Assembly: GCF_901000735.1 (NCBI RefSeq)
Contig: NC_081551.1
Coordinates: 13,948,906 to 14,012,905, forward strand
DNA length: 64,000 bases
Origin: Corylus avellana
Lineage: Eukaryota; Streptophyta; Magnoliopsida; Fagales; Betulaceae
Direction: 5' to 3'
The position numbers and the translations under genes were made by a program. This document shows, in pieces, positions 34,601 to 45,683 of this stretch (positions are counted from its first letter, which is position 1; each line of letters opens with the position of its first letter). Below the pieces are notes generated by a model that was not told the origin of the DNA, made no database searches, and worked only from the letters and a program-made list of their open reading frames with translations.

Positions 34601-34700
34601 NNNNNNNNNNNNNNNNNNNNNNNNNNNNNNNNNNNNNNNNNNNNNNNNNNNNNNNNNNNNNNNNNNNNNNNNNNNNNNNNNNNNNNNNNNNNNNNNNNNN
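34601..34700. other. Assembly gap (100 N)
   Basis: Placeholder gap inside two truncated elements (C on the left, G on the right) and between the two copies of the E interior. The sequence on its two sides should not be assumed contiguous. Confidence 0.99.
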
Positions 34701-35976
34701 CCATGGTTGTAGACACCACATTCTCACAACTTCCCCCATCAATGATGACATTGCACACCTTGCCACTAGAGGTGCACTTGGTGTGGAAAATGTTATTCCG
34801 AAGCCAATCTTCTTCTGCGTAGGTGGATTTCAAGATCCTGCGAATTACAAGAGACTCTCCTTGATCTGCATATGTCAAGTCTTCCTCAGACTCTTCATCA
34901 ACTGGTTCATCCCCATCATCTTCCAAGTCTTCCTCAACAAGTGAGATTATCTTGCGATTTGGACAATCAGAAGCAATATGTCCAAAGCCATGACATTTAA
35001 AGCATTTTCTACTTGAGTTAGAATTATTGGAGCGATTTGAACCTGCATGAGCTTCATTCTTGGCTGGTTTGGCAGCTGCATTCTTGGGATATGGAGTGGT
35101 CTTGGCAGTAGAACTACTCCCCCAGTTGGTGATTCCTCCTTGATTGAAAGGTCGATAGGTACTCCTGTGCCCTTCCTTCAATTGTCTCTCCACCTTGAGT
35201 GCTAGCTTACAAACATCATTGTAAGTCCAATAAGGCTGTAACTGAACAACATTACTGATTTCGGAACGTAAACCTCCAAGGTAACGGGCTACCATTTGCT
35301 CCTCCGGTTCTACAATATCACAACGCATCATAGAATGATCAAATTCCGCTGTGTACTCCTCCACAGAAAGTTCGTTCTGCCGAAAGTTGTGGAACTTAAG
35401 AAAAGCATCTTGTCGATAATGATCTGGCAAATACTTCTTCTTGAGAGCCTTCTTCATCTTAGCCCACGTCACAATGCGGCTTTTCCTTTCACGTTCCCGT
35501 TGTTTCTTAAGGTGCTCCCACCAAATAGAAGCATGCTTTCTCAACTTGATGGCAACAAGCTTCACCTTGTGGTGTTCTGGAACATCTTTGTAATCAAAGA
35601 TTCGCTCAATGGTATTAAGCCAGTCAATGAATTCATCAGGCTGCATTCTTCCTTCACATTCTGGAATATCCACCTTGACATCGTAACGGCGTTGGACACC
35701 ATGAAGTCTTAGGTTTCGAGGATGAGGTGGAGTGCTGTCACTTGAGGTGTGACTACGAGCTTGGTGAAAAGGATTAACACCCTCTCCATCGTCGCTGGAA
35801 ACTTCATTCTCCGAGTCATGATGAGAGGCATCATGTTCAGAGGCTTCAAAATGTTGTAAACGTTCTTGGAGCTGCTGGACTTGTCTTCTGAAGTTGTCCA
35901 TTTCAATATCTCGCGGGTCTCTTTCTGGAGCTGCTAGGGGTTGGTTAGCCTGAGCACGACGACCACGAGCAGCCAT
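34701..35976 (-). CDS. gag and protease start of element G (partial)
   Basis: Open from the minus-strand ATG at 35976 to the gap, about 425 codons without a stop, so the best preserved gag here. The first residues are basic (MAARGRRAQANQP), then a coiled-coil-like QQLQERLQHFEASE region and the capsid domain (DEFIDWLNTIERIFDYKDVPE, LRKHASIWWEHL, RYLGGLRSEISNVV). A CCHC knuckle CFKCHGFGHIASDC and an acidic linker follow, and the frame ends in VIIDGGSC, the protease active site with the catalytic aspartate. The DWLNTIERIF and IIDGGSC features are typical of CRM/Galadriel/Reina-type chromoviruses. I cannot choose among them without pol. An in-frame extension upstream of the ATG runs into the LTR and is not coding. 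Confidence 0.85.
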
Positions 35977-36001
35977 GGAAATCAAGACTTGAGCAACCTT
36001 T

Positions 36002-36013
36002 GCTCTGATACCA
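36002..36013 (-). other. Primer binding site of G (initiator tRNA-Met)
   Basis: TGGTATCAGAGC on the minus strand, three bases inside the LTR, 26 bases upstream of the gag ATG. Confidence 0.85.
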
Positions 36014-36016
36014 ATT

Positions 36017-36716
36017 TGATACCGGACAGAAAAAAGGATGGAAAACAAGTACACAGATTCACACTCAAATGATAGATAGAAGTTCACCACCCAAAAGATA
36101 ACACCCAAGGGATATAGAATATCACCACCCAAAGGCTTATAAGGGATACAGAACTAGAAAACTCACCACTCTAAGGCTCACACCAAAGAGATACAGAGAT
36201 ACAAGGAGAACTCTCCTCTCAAAAGCCAAAGGCTGGTTTTTAAATTAACACAATAGTCTCATTCCTACACTTGCACAGACAAGTATTATATAAGCTTAGA
36301 ACAGCCCTCTAAGCATAGGATAAGTCTCTAAAGAAATAAAACAAGTAATAAAGGCATAGAACAATCTTTAATTCGTGGGCAGCAGACAAGGGGACAAGAC
36401 AGCCTACTTAATGCGTATTCCCGAGAAGGCTGACCACTCAACTTGAAACAGTCATAACTTTTGGCTCCCAACTCCAAATGATCTGAAACGTTTTTAGTTG
36501 GAAAGATAAGATTCTGAACTTGAAGTTAGACCTAGGCATGCGTTCGAAATGATGAAGTACTGGACGGCTATGATGTTTTTGAACTCACTAGAACCCTCTA
36601 GACTGCATCAGGATTTCTTCAATTTGGGCCTTGACATTCTGTTGGGCTTGTGGACTTATTTGGGCTGAAGTTTGGGAGATTGTTAATGGACTCTTGCTGG
36701 ACACACCCGTGTCACA
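36017..36716 (-). repeat. 5' LTR of element G
   Basis: About 0.7 kb, from TGTGACACGGGTGTG to GTCCGGTATCA on the minus strand. The outer end may be at 36714 or 36716, since TGACAC and TGTGAC are both possible starts. Outside it the E sequence resumes with GGCGCTCGAG. Confidence 0.75.
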
Positions 36717-39255
36717 GGCGCTCGAGTGTTGGTGAGCACGAGCCTAGGTCTCTTGCGCTCAATTGCAGTTCCAGCCAATTTACACTTTAATTCCAAAATA
36801 TCCAGGAATGCCTCATGTTCTTCCATGACCTATAAAAACATAAAAAACACAAAAGGAAGTAAAATTGCACAAACTAACACAACTAAATCAAATATAAATT
36901 AAGGGGCTAAAATATGGATATTTTAGCACTTAACACACCCCCAAACTTACATATTGCTAGTCCCTTAGCAATACAAAACTAAAATTAAAATGAAAAATAG
37001 AAAACAAAAAGATAAATCCATCTTTCGTGGGATGTACGATTGCATTTAGCAAATGCAACAAGCCTTTTAAACCCCTAGGCATTCCCTAGAGGACGAGCGA
37101 AGTCTCGTGAGGGTTCTCTAGGAATGTTACCCACAAACATTGTGTAAATTTCATGTTATCCAAAAATTGAAGTGTCACTCAAAACCATGGTTTTGGCAAG
37201 CTTAAAAAGATAAACTCCATCTTCTCAATGAATTGGAATTTAAAAATTTAATTACACAAGATAGGCTAAGGCATCACAAGTTTGAAACAGTGTAAAGTGA
37301 ACTAGCACATAAATATGAAACTTCCAATTATTTCCAATGTGCAATATCTCAATATCTCAAAGTTCACTCAAATCCCCATCAGAATGAATAACTATGGATT
37401 AATTTTTTTTTTTTTGGTTAGGCTATGCAATGCTTGGTTCCCTTAAGCTTTCTAATTGACCCATGTAACGAGTGTTAAGTCAATAACTCCCAAACCAGGT
37501 GGTTTTAGGGCATTTGGTACACCCATAAGGACTTACTAATTTGAGTCAAAAAGGCTATGAAACCAAACTAATCATGACATTAACCAAATCAAAATTTTTC
37601 TCCTTTTAATGTGAACACTCATTGCTTAATGATGCAAGAAGTCCAGTTACTTAGTGAAAAGCTTATCCATGATCTTTTTATTTTTTATTTTTTTTTTATT
37701 ATTATTATTTTTTTTTATATCATGCCAAAGTAACATCTAACAAGTCATTCAGTTTCACCCAAGACATCGAAACATACACATCAGACTCTCATGTCATACC
37801 CCCCAAATTATGTGCAAATGTGCATGTGTTAGATCAGATCAAACAGGTGAATTCTTAGATGCCTAAAGTAAGTAACCAAACCGAAAAACTCTATCATCGG
37901 ATCATGTGTTCAAAATTTTAAGCTCACCAATGAAATCAAATCACAAGTATTCAGATCAGCCACTTTTAAGACAAACATGAACATGCAATTTTTTTAAAAA
38001 ATTAAATTGGACGAAGTGTGTGTAAGTCTCTTCCATACCCCCAAACTTAAATTATCCATTGTCCCCAATGTGTATATAGCATGTAAAGAATTTACCCGGG
38101 AGATGGACGAAACTGTCTGGAATAGCATGTCTGAAAACACACCCCCAAACTTGAACTGAAACACACTTGTCCCTACAAAACAAAATACTAAAATAACGAC
38201 GGAAAACAAAAATAAACTAATAACATAAAAATAAAAATCAAATCAAATCAAATAAAGAAATACAAAGGATATGCTGTGGGGTGCCTCCCATGAGTGCTAA
38301 GTTTAACGTTTTCTGCCAGACTGTGGTCCTCCCCTCATTGTTGTCCTGAAGATGATGCCTTCAAAGGTGGTGGTAGTTGGTCTAGAATGGATCGTAGCAA
38401 AGCATCTTGTGCCTATAACAAGTCTCCTTGCTTCTGTAGTAGTTCTTATTGTGCCTTTAAACGTTGTGCAACCAAGAACTATTCCTCCCGAGCTTCCAGT
38501 CTCTGGTCAGCTAGCTCATATGGGAGGAATGAAAACTCATCACAGATGTAATGGTACTCAGATATGCCCATGGTGATGGTCTCCTTTTCCCCAGCCAGCG
38601 CAGCTGCAGGTTCATCCACATCCATAGGTTCATCCTCCTCCATCTCCGCCTCTGCTGCTGGCACCCTAGGTACCCTTGGCATGTGTGAGCAGCTTTAGTT
38701 CCATTGGATGCTGCCAAATTTTGGATGTTCTTTGACAGGTCCATCTTTTGAGGTGCCCTTAATGCCTTTCTTCTGTAGTATGTAAGTGATGAGAAACAGA
38801 AATGGTAATCTCCATTTGTTGGTACCGGTTGCTCCTCCTACATGTACCCCTTCCTAAAACTTATGAATCTTGCTCCAGATGAGCACAGGAATGGAATAAC
38901 AAAGGCCTTTATGAAAGGCGTAGAGTGCTAGGAGGAACATTTCTCGCCTTTGAGTTTTGTGTCCTAAGGGAAAGGCATTGCCATGCAGAGTAGAGTCCAC
39001 AAGCTAGAGTCGTTGAGGAATCTTGGCCCTGTTGCCAGCATTGTTGTGCTTGTCTGTAAACTGCCCCTCACATATGTCCTCAATGATTTTTGCAATGTAG
39101 AATCTAAGAGGTTGCTCCTCAAATTGTGTATGTTCTAGAGGTTGCTCATCATTGCACTTTAAACCAATGGCTATGTTAGTGGATGTCACCTCAATATCCT
39201 TGCCTTGTACTGATGAGGACATCACACCCGGCTTGGTGCAGTTATAAGAGAGGTG
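36717..39255. repeat. Interior of E, second copy of the 2.5-kb duplicate
   Basis: It starts inside the E LTR next to G and runs without interruption past the site where C sits in the other copy. It includes 219 bp of E LTR (36717-36935), the purine tract (36936-36948), the 3' region with inverted repeat (38053-38075) and the extra ORF. Confidence 0.95.
36936..38334 (-). other. Conserved 3' region of element E, second copy
   Basis: No gene. Same content as 27400-28781: purine tract, TTAGCAAATGCAACAAGCC block, T-rich run (37676-37717, longer than in the first copy), stem-loop, purine-tract-like motifs and the GGGTGCCTCCCATGAG box (38279-38294). Confidence 0.8.
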
Positions 39256-39492
39256 CTCAAAGAACTATGTGATGAGGCTTTTGTAGGCGGTGGAAGTGAT
39301 GGGCTTGAACAATCTCGTCAACCCACGACGCTTAAACTCTTCAACTGCCCATTGAGTAGCTTCCAAGTGCTTGCAGTGGTCTTTTATTGGAAAGGCTGTC
39401 TCAAAAAGAAGCTCCTTCTCCGCAAAAGTGGGCAGGGAGTCTACCGTTGGGGTTTCAAGAGACCAAGAAAATGAAGCTCGAGCTCTAGGCAT
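38335..39492 (-). pseudogene. Extra 3' ORF of element E, second copy, full span
   Basis: Minus-strand frame from MPRARASFSWSLETPTVD at 39492. It remains in the same frame over at least three segments (39492-39265, 39225-39004, 38682-38479) separated by stops, for example TAG after KSLIT. It then ends with a leucine/glutamine-rich coiled-coil-like tail and PPPLKASSSGQQ. A segment around residues 90-200 looks like the plant transposon-protein domain found in accessory ORFs of some Ty3 elements. A cluster of GCGCTCGAGCGC motifs (39938-40125) lies between integrase and this ORF, as such clusters lie ahead of gag in the leaders. Function unknown. Confidence 0.6.
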
Positions 39493-40463
39493 TGTTCAGA
39501 TTGGTTTAGGACTTGTGTCGAACAAGTGGCGTGAACTCCCAAAATCAAGTGGTGTAGAACCACTTCAAAAATAGCTCTAACCCCTTGCAAAACAAGAGAA
39601 AACCAACATAGAGACAAGCACAATCCGTAGCTACAGTTTGCGCTTGCCAAAACAAAGAAAAATGTGGTGAGAACGGGGGAAATCGGAAAAAATGGGTTTG
39701 GGCAAGAATGGGGGAAAACATAGATGGAGGGACAATGGTGAAGGTGTGTGTGTGCAGGGTGGCATGCGGCGGTGGAGAGCAGTGCAGAAATGACCAGTGA
39801 ACGGTGCTGGGCAAAGATGGTGGTGCAGCAGTGTGCAGTGAGTGAAGAGAGTGTGCTGGGCAGAGTTCACGGCGTAAGGAAAAAGTGAAGGGGGAAAGGG
39901 GAAAGTGACCTAAAAAAGGTCACGTGCGCCCTAGATCAAGTGCGCTCGATTGCACTCATGTAGAGTGTGTGCATGTAAGTGTTGCGCTCGTGCGCGCAGG
40001 GGTGGACGGTGGGAATGCGCTCGAGCGCACAACTGGGTGTGCTCAATCGCACTAACAGAACTAATTATACGTGTATGGTGAGGATGCACTTGAGCGTACA
40101 CAAGGTGCACTTGTTCGCAGGAACATAATTTTTTTTTTAAAAGAAAAAACAAAATCTAAGTAAAGAAAAACAGACAACAAAAAGAAAAAAACAAAAACAA
40201 AAACACTAAAATTACTATGGAAAGTAAAGAAGAACTAAAAATAAAATTTGACACAATTGAAAGGAAAAACAGAAGTTAAAAAGGATAGATACTTTTACCG
40301 CACTTAATGGCCTCAGTACCACTGGTTTGAACAGACACGCTTAAGCTCTTGAACTGCTCAAACACTTTTGGCAGTAGCTTCAGTGCTACTGTTTTGGGGA
40401 GATGCACTTGAATTCCACTGAATGTGGCTCAAGTGCTCTTGGTGGTGCTGCATATTGGACAGC
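39493..40463 (-). other. Spacer of E between pol end and the extra ORF
   Basis: No gene. It includes a G-rich tract (39670-39900; the ORFs read there are low-complexity shadows), a motif cluster (39938-40125) with GCGCTCGATTGCAC, GCGCTCGAGCGCAC and CACTTGAGCGTACAC variants, and an A-rich stretch (40129-40270). Confidence 0.6.
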
Positions 40464-41074
40464 CTAGAGTGCCACATCTTCATCTCTTGGTACCAATTTC
40501 AATTCAAGGTATGGCTTTGCTCTATGTCCATTCACCTTGAATGTCTGATTTTTCTTTGGACTACGAACCTCCAATGCTCCATGAGGGAACACTTTGGTGA
40601 CAACACAAGGCCCAAACCATCTAGACTTAAGTTTATCAAGGAAAAGTCTTAACCTCGACTTATAGGTCAACACTTTCTGTCCCACATGAAACTCTTTCTT
40701 ACATGCTCCTTGTCATGATAAGCCTTGGTTCTTTCTTTGTAGAGCTTGGCATTCTCATTTGTTTCATGCCTCAACTCCTCAAGTTCATTCAACTGCAGCT
40801 TCCTCTTGGCACTTGGATGCGGTGGAAAGGTCTCTAGTGGGTGCCCGGCTTTAATGATGTCATCAGTAACATCTTCGCAATTTGGTGGAAAGTCCTGCCT
40901 TGTGAAACTGTGAGTGTGGATGGCCTCCAATGGATCAATATGTTGGACCTGGGAAACTTTCTCAACAACATCTTGGATCATACAGACATTAAAATATTCT
41001 AAATCATCTTGAGATAATTTTGATGCATCAAATATTTTGAATTCTATCTTTTCACCATTTACCTTTATACTCAT
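40464..41074 (-). pseudogene. Deletion fusion of protease linker to integrase C-terminus in E
   Basis: The frame begins [20 protein letters not shown], the linker after protease, and at about residue 88 (near 40805) jumps to [13 protein letters not shown], which in H is the integrase C-terminal region. RT, RNase H and the integrase core are therefore lost in one deletion. After [15 protein letters not shown] the frame shifts; the next frame (40685-40464) continues [15 protein letters not shown] to PRDEDVAL, the family's integrase end. Confidence 0.85.
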
Positions 41075-41481
41075 GGTACCCTTTTCATATAAATTTTAGT
41101 ATCAGCAGTTCTCATAAAGGGTCTTCCTAAGATAATAGGCAAAGGCGATGGCATAGGGGATTCTTCCACATCCAATACAATGAAATCAGCAAGTAAAATA
41201 AATTTACCTACCTTTACCAAGACATCCTCTAGTATACCTCTTGGTCTTTTGATACTTCTGTCTGCCAATTGTAAGGTGATTGAAATTGGTTGAAGCTCCC
41301 ACAAACCCAGCATCACATACACATTGTATGGCAGCAAATTTACACCCGCTCCTAGATCCAGCAATGCACACTCAAAAGAATGGTCACTAATCCTGCAAGG
41401 AATAGTAAAACTATTGGAATCTTTAAGCTTTGGTGGTAATTTCCTTAATAACACCGCACTTACCTCTTTTGTTAAAGCCAT
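41071..41481 (-). pseudogene. Protease of element E
   Basis: A 136-residue frame with LLDLGAGVNLLPYNVY, so the catalytic aspartate is kept, then LADRSIKRPRGILEDVLVKVG and [14 protein letters not shown], all shared with H and C. A frame slip at the end separates it from the following linker. Upstream towards 41804 the gag C-terminus is present in broken frames, up to the F insertion. Confidence 0.85.
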
Positions 41482-41804
41482 TATTTCATGCTCCTGAAAC
41501 TTCCTTTTATGAGTGCAAAAATCCTTTAAAAATTTAGCATATGAGGAATTTGTTTAATTGCATCTAATAAAGGAATATTAATCTCTACTTTTCTCAAACT
41601 CTCAAAAATATCAAGGAGTTTCATTTCTTTCTTTGGCTTAACTAACCTCTAAGGGAAGGGTGGTGAATTCACCTTCTCCATTTCACTTACCTTGAATGTT
41701 GAGGCTTCAATTGGAGGTAATTGTGTTGTCTCTTCAGTTCCTATGATCTTGCCATTTCTGAGAGTTGTTACAGCTTTCAGTTGCTGGTGACCCCTTGGAT
41801 TGGG
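41482..41804 (-). pseudogene. gag C-terminal remnant of element E
   Basis: Broken minus-strand frames aligning by eye with H at 57360-57680: the LRKVEINIPLLDAI linker, an LTTLRNGK-like stretch and the region just before it. Element F is inserted at its upstream end. On the other side of F the sequence is E leader, so most of gag is deleted. Confidence 0.65.
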
Positions 41805-43181
41805 TGATAAGTGCTAAAATATATGTATTTTATCCCCTTAACTTATATTTGTTAATTCCTTAATTTTGTTAGTTTGCGCTATTTTATTTCTTTTATGTGT
41901 TTTCTATGTTTTTGTAAGCTTTTGGAAGAAAATGAAGCACTTTTGGAAAATTCGAGCATTAAAGAACAAATTTGGCAAAGCTAGAGATTCTGATAGTGCG
42001 ATCAATCGTAGGAGACTTGCGGTCGAGTGCACTACCAGAGAATCTCAAGAAACGAGTGCAGCCTTGCGCTTGTGCGCACAGGAAGCAACATCGATCGCAT
42101 GTATGATCGAGAACCCAACACAGAAGATCGATTGCAAACCCGCGATCTAGCGCACACGGGCCGTGATCGAGCGCACCCATGCGTTGGAGAAAAGACAGAT
42201 GTGGCCAAGCTTCTTATGCTTTCCATATTAGGGTTTCTCTAATCCTAGTTTCACTAGGACTAAACCCTACGAGTTTACTAAGGTTTATAGGATTTCTAGA
42301 GTATTCCTAAGCCTATAAATAGACCTCTAAGCCTCACAATTTAGGCGACAACCTTGGGGAGAGGAATTGGAGGCTACTTCAAGGAGTCGTTTTCGGTTTC
42401 TTTTTTTTCTTTTCTTTTTAGTTTTATTTGAATTATGTGTAACTAATACTTTAGTAGGGCTAGATTGAAGCCCAAATTATGTTTCTTTAATATTTAAATA
42501 TTGGCGCCTTTATGATAATCATATTGTAATGCTTAACTTGATTAATTTTTGTTTTATTGAATTCCTCATATGTGTGTGATTGGCCATTATTTGCATGTGA
42601 TATGGATTAGTTATTTAAGTCAATTTGGATGATCGAGTCTTGGGCTTAATAGAGTAACAAAATAATTCCTTATGGGTTCTTGGTTTAATCAACATGAAAA
42701 ATCGGGAGTATACACCCATGCCCTAGGCTCCATGTGTTTGTGGATTTTTATAGATTTATGCTTTCTTAAAGCACAACTTAGTATACACCCATGCTAAATT
42801 CTTTAAGAAACAAAATATTTAGAGTATATACCCATGCCTAATTCATTGCTTAGGAAAATCTATAGCTTAAGGAATACACCCATGCCCTTAGGTTGGTAAA
42901 CATTAGGTATTCATAATATGATTGGAGCATTGACATATTGTTATATTATTTGAGCATGATTAGTGGTGGATATCAAAGCCCTACCTTTTATTTTATCTTT
43001 ATTTCTTTTCAATATATCAATATCAATTTAGTGACAACTTTGATCAATTCTAAGCAAAATCAACAATCCATGAGGGAACGATCTTGTACTTGCTGCAATA
43101 TATTATCGTTTGATCTTGTGCACTTGTGAGTTAGAACAAACCAATTATTATCTATTAATTTAGGTAGTATTTGGCACAACA
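41805..43181 (+). repeat. 5' LTR of element F
   Basis: TGATAAGTGCTAAAATATAT to TTGGCACAACA, 1377 bp. Motif cluster 41995-42185, TATA box at 42314-42321, then four GTATACACCCATGCC-type repeats (about 42704, 42782, 42820 and 42868). Confidence 0.9.
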
Positions 43182-43187
43182 ATTTTT

Positions 43188-43205
43188 TGGCGCCGTTGCT
43201 GGGGA
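43188..43205 (+). other. Primer binding site of F (tRNA-Asp)
   Basis: TGGCGCCGTTGCTGGGGA, one mismatch to the full tRNA-Asp complement. Confidence 0.9.
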
Positions 43206-44288
43206 TTGTTTAATTTTGTTTAGAATTTTTTTTCTAGTTTGTTTTATTTTGTTTTGTTTTATTTTTATTTATTTTTTTCTATTTTCCGGCAGTTTCTGCT
43301 CTGCCTCCGAAGGTGCGCTCAAGCACCCATTCTAGGGCGATCGAGTGGACCAGTGCGACCAAGTGCACAAGCAAGTGTGATTGATCGCACATCGAGACAG
43401 CAGTACATAAACTATTTTTAATTACATATCTGATTTTTTTTCTTTTCATTTATTTATTTTTTTTTGTTTTCTGGCAGTTCCTGCTCTGTCTCTGAAGGTG
43501 CGCTCAAGCACCCATTCTTGGGCGATCGAGTGCACCAGTGCGACCGAGCGCAATAGCAAGTGTGATTGATTGCACATTGAGACAGTAGTACAGAAACTGT
43601 TTTTAATTACATATCTGATTTTTTTTTTCTTTTTGTTTATTTTTAGGGGAAAATCCACTTTACCCCCCTGAAGTTTCAGGGATTTTTCAATTTGAACCCC
43701 AAAGTTTAAAAAGTGGCAATGTACCCCCCCAATGTTTCAAAAATTTTCAATTTAAACCTTTTGTTACAATTTCCGTTAAATTGGACGGAAATTTTTTTTA
43801 AAAAAGCCTGAGGGTAATTATGTAATTTTAGAGATTTCTGTCCAATTTAACGGAAATTATTAACGGAAGGTTTAAATTGAAAATTTTTGAAACATTGGGG
43901 GGGGGGTACATTGCCAGTTTTTAAACTTTGGGGTTCAAATTGAAAAACCCCTGAAACTTCAAGGGGGTAAAGTGGATTTTTCCCTTATTTTTATTTATTT
44001 ATTTATTTATTTTTTCTATTTTCCGGCAGTTCCTGCTCTGCCTCTGAAGGTGCGCTCAAGCACCCATTCTTGGGCGATCGAGTGCACCAGTGTGACTGAG
44101 CGCACTAGCAAGTGTGATTGATTGCACATCGAGACAGCAGTACAGAAACTGTTTTTAATTACATATCTTATTATTTTTTTTTCTTTTTGTTTCATGTAGG
44201 CTCATTCGAGTCTGTATCTTCGTAAGTTTTGTTTTTATTTCCCTTTTAATTTTAACTTCTTTTTGTTACTTTATTTTGTTTTTCACAT
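43206..44288 (+). other. Leader of F with three tandem units and a MITE
   Basis: Three units, each with CTGCTCTG, GCGCTCAAGCACCCATTCT, GGGCGATCGAGTG and GTGTGATTGAT blocks, begin near 43290, 43475 and 44027. They are separated by T-rich stretches, the second of which is split by a 339-bp MITE. A pyrimidine-rich tract ending CATGTAGG (about 44180-44201) lies before the ORF and could act as a splice acceptor; this is only a suggestion. Confidence 0.8.
43646..43984. mobile_element. Foldback MITE with 9-bp target duplication
   Basis: A 339-bp element with long inverted arms: GGGGAAAATCCACTTTACCC at the left, the inverse at the right, and further pairing inward (AAACTTTGGGG, AAATTTTTGAAACATTG). 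Flanked by TTATTTTTA at 43637-43645 and 43985-43993. A 9-bp duplication points to Mutator-type mobilisation. The T-rich surroundings make the duplication slightly less certain. No coding sequence. Confidence 0.8.
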
Positions 44289-45683
44289 ATGTGGGGAGGC
44301 ATTCCGATGCCCCATGGACCATGTTCATATTGCCATAACCTTTATCACCATGTAAGAAATTGTCCCTCACCAAGACAATTTTCTAACAATTCCTGTGGGC
44401 ATATGAACACATCATTCTCTAGACCGGGGAACGACCGTCCTTTTGATTCCTGTAACCCGTCATGGAGCCAATAGTCCAATCTCTCGTGGCAAGCTCAAGC
44501 TCCTAGGATTCATGCTCCACAATTTCATGGACTGCAACATCAATCATATCCGCAGTTCTATGATCATTCATATTCCTCTCTATTAGCTCCACAAGAGCAA
44601 TATTAGGCTAAACCACCTCCTCTTGGCGTCTCTAAAGAGTTGCTAGAGAATATTAGAGTGTTGATCAAAAGTACAAAACAAATGACTAAGAGAATACGAC
44701 AAGACATTGAGGAGATGAAGGCCTACTGCAAATAGAAAGGCGATATTCTCAAAGAAGAAGAAGAAGAAGTATTCCAAGAGGGGCCATCTTCCACCTATTG
44801 TCCTCCAAACTACCAAGAAGAGGAGCCATCTCCACAGTTCTATGGTCAATCATATTCTTGTCATAGCCTCAGTTTGAGGCAATCCATTTTTAAGATAGAA
44901 GCCCAAGAAGAGGTGTCATCTCCCATATATGATTATTCATATTCCGCTCCACATCAACAATACCAAGAAGAACCACCTCCTCTAAAGAGTTCTGCCTTAG
45001 AAGAAGCGTATGATGCCTTAGAAAAAGACCATGCTGCCTATAAAGAAGAGATGTCAGCTCATCTTAGCCAAATGGAGGAAAGTAAGCAATTATTTGAAAG
45101 GATGGAGAACTCTAGCACACAATCATTGGAAAGGATGGAGGCTCACCTTGAACAAATATCAGACATACTTAAAGAAGAAGAAGAAGAGTGCAAAGGTCAA
45201 TTGGTGGTCAATCCTAATGAGCACTACATGGAGGAAGAGTGCACCTACTATCATGAGCAAGCTGTCACATTGAGGAGTGAAGAAGTGAGTGAAAATCAAG
45301 AGGATGAGAGGAAGGAGGAGCAAACAGAGGTTCCACAAGAACCACATTGGGAAAAAGAAGAGAGCACTAAGAATTCTTCGACATTAGCTCTTATTCCCGA
45401 AGTACCAAGAGTCCAGGAGAGAAGTCTGTTAGAGCAACCAAATGAGCATATTGAGGACATCAAGATAGAAAAGCTCCCTGAGTTTTCTTCTTATTTTATT
45501 CCAGTTCATGATTCCCCACTAGATGAGAAACTGTTTGAGAAAACTCAAAGTGGTCTACCTCGATCTACAGATAGTTGGAATCACCCTGCAATAGGAAGAA
45601 TTCATTCTCTTTGGTGCAAGAAAAGAAAAGATTGGTGCTTCAAGTTTAAAAGGGACAACAGTCTAGCTGAAGACATTACTTAG
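44289..45683 (+). pseudogene. Gag-like zinc-knuckle/coiled-coil protein of F
   Basis: One frame of 464 codons from MWGGIPMPHGP to LAEDIT, interrupted by three TAG stops (about 44472, 44606 and 44734). Near the N-terminus is a C-x2-C-x4-H-x4-C knuckle (CSYCHNLYHHVRNC), followed by Q/Y/S-rich repeats (QFHGLQHQSYPQFYDHSY). Downstream are several QYQEE/EEEP repeats and a long acidic, coiled-coil-like part (LEEAYDALEKDHAAYKEEM, MEESKQLFERMENSSTQSLERME). The last 90 residues include FSSYFIPVHDSPLDEK. There is no capsid domain that I recognise and no enzyme. The uninterrupted part is 44874-45683 (269 codons). A nucleic-acid-binding structural protein acting with enzymes from a relative is the simplest reading. 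Confidence 0.6.

Larger units (their letters stand above)
34701..36716 (-). mobile_element. Chromovirus-like Ty3 element G, 5' part up to the gap
   Basis: Minus-strand order: 5' LTR (36716-36017), initiator-Met primer site (36013-36002), gag from 35976, zinc knuckle, and the protease start at the gap. It is inserted in the LTR of the second E copy at 36716/36717. Its other LTR and the rest of that E LTR are missing at the gap, so no target duplication can be checked. Confidence 0.85.

Noticed and set aside
39545..39870. Histidine- and proline-rich ORFs on the minus strand
   Set aside because: Low-complexity G-rich spacer of E; frames overlap each other and have no domain.
41995..42185. Motif clusters as a CRISPR-like array
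   Set aside because: The motif is short, degenerate and in both orientations, spacing is irregular, and the host is a plant; there are no cas genes.
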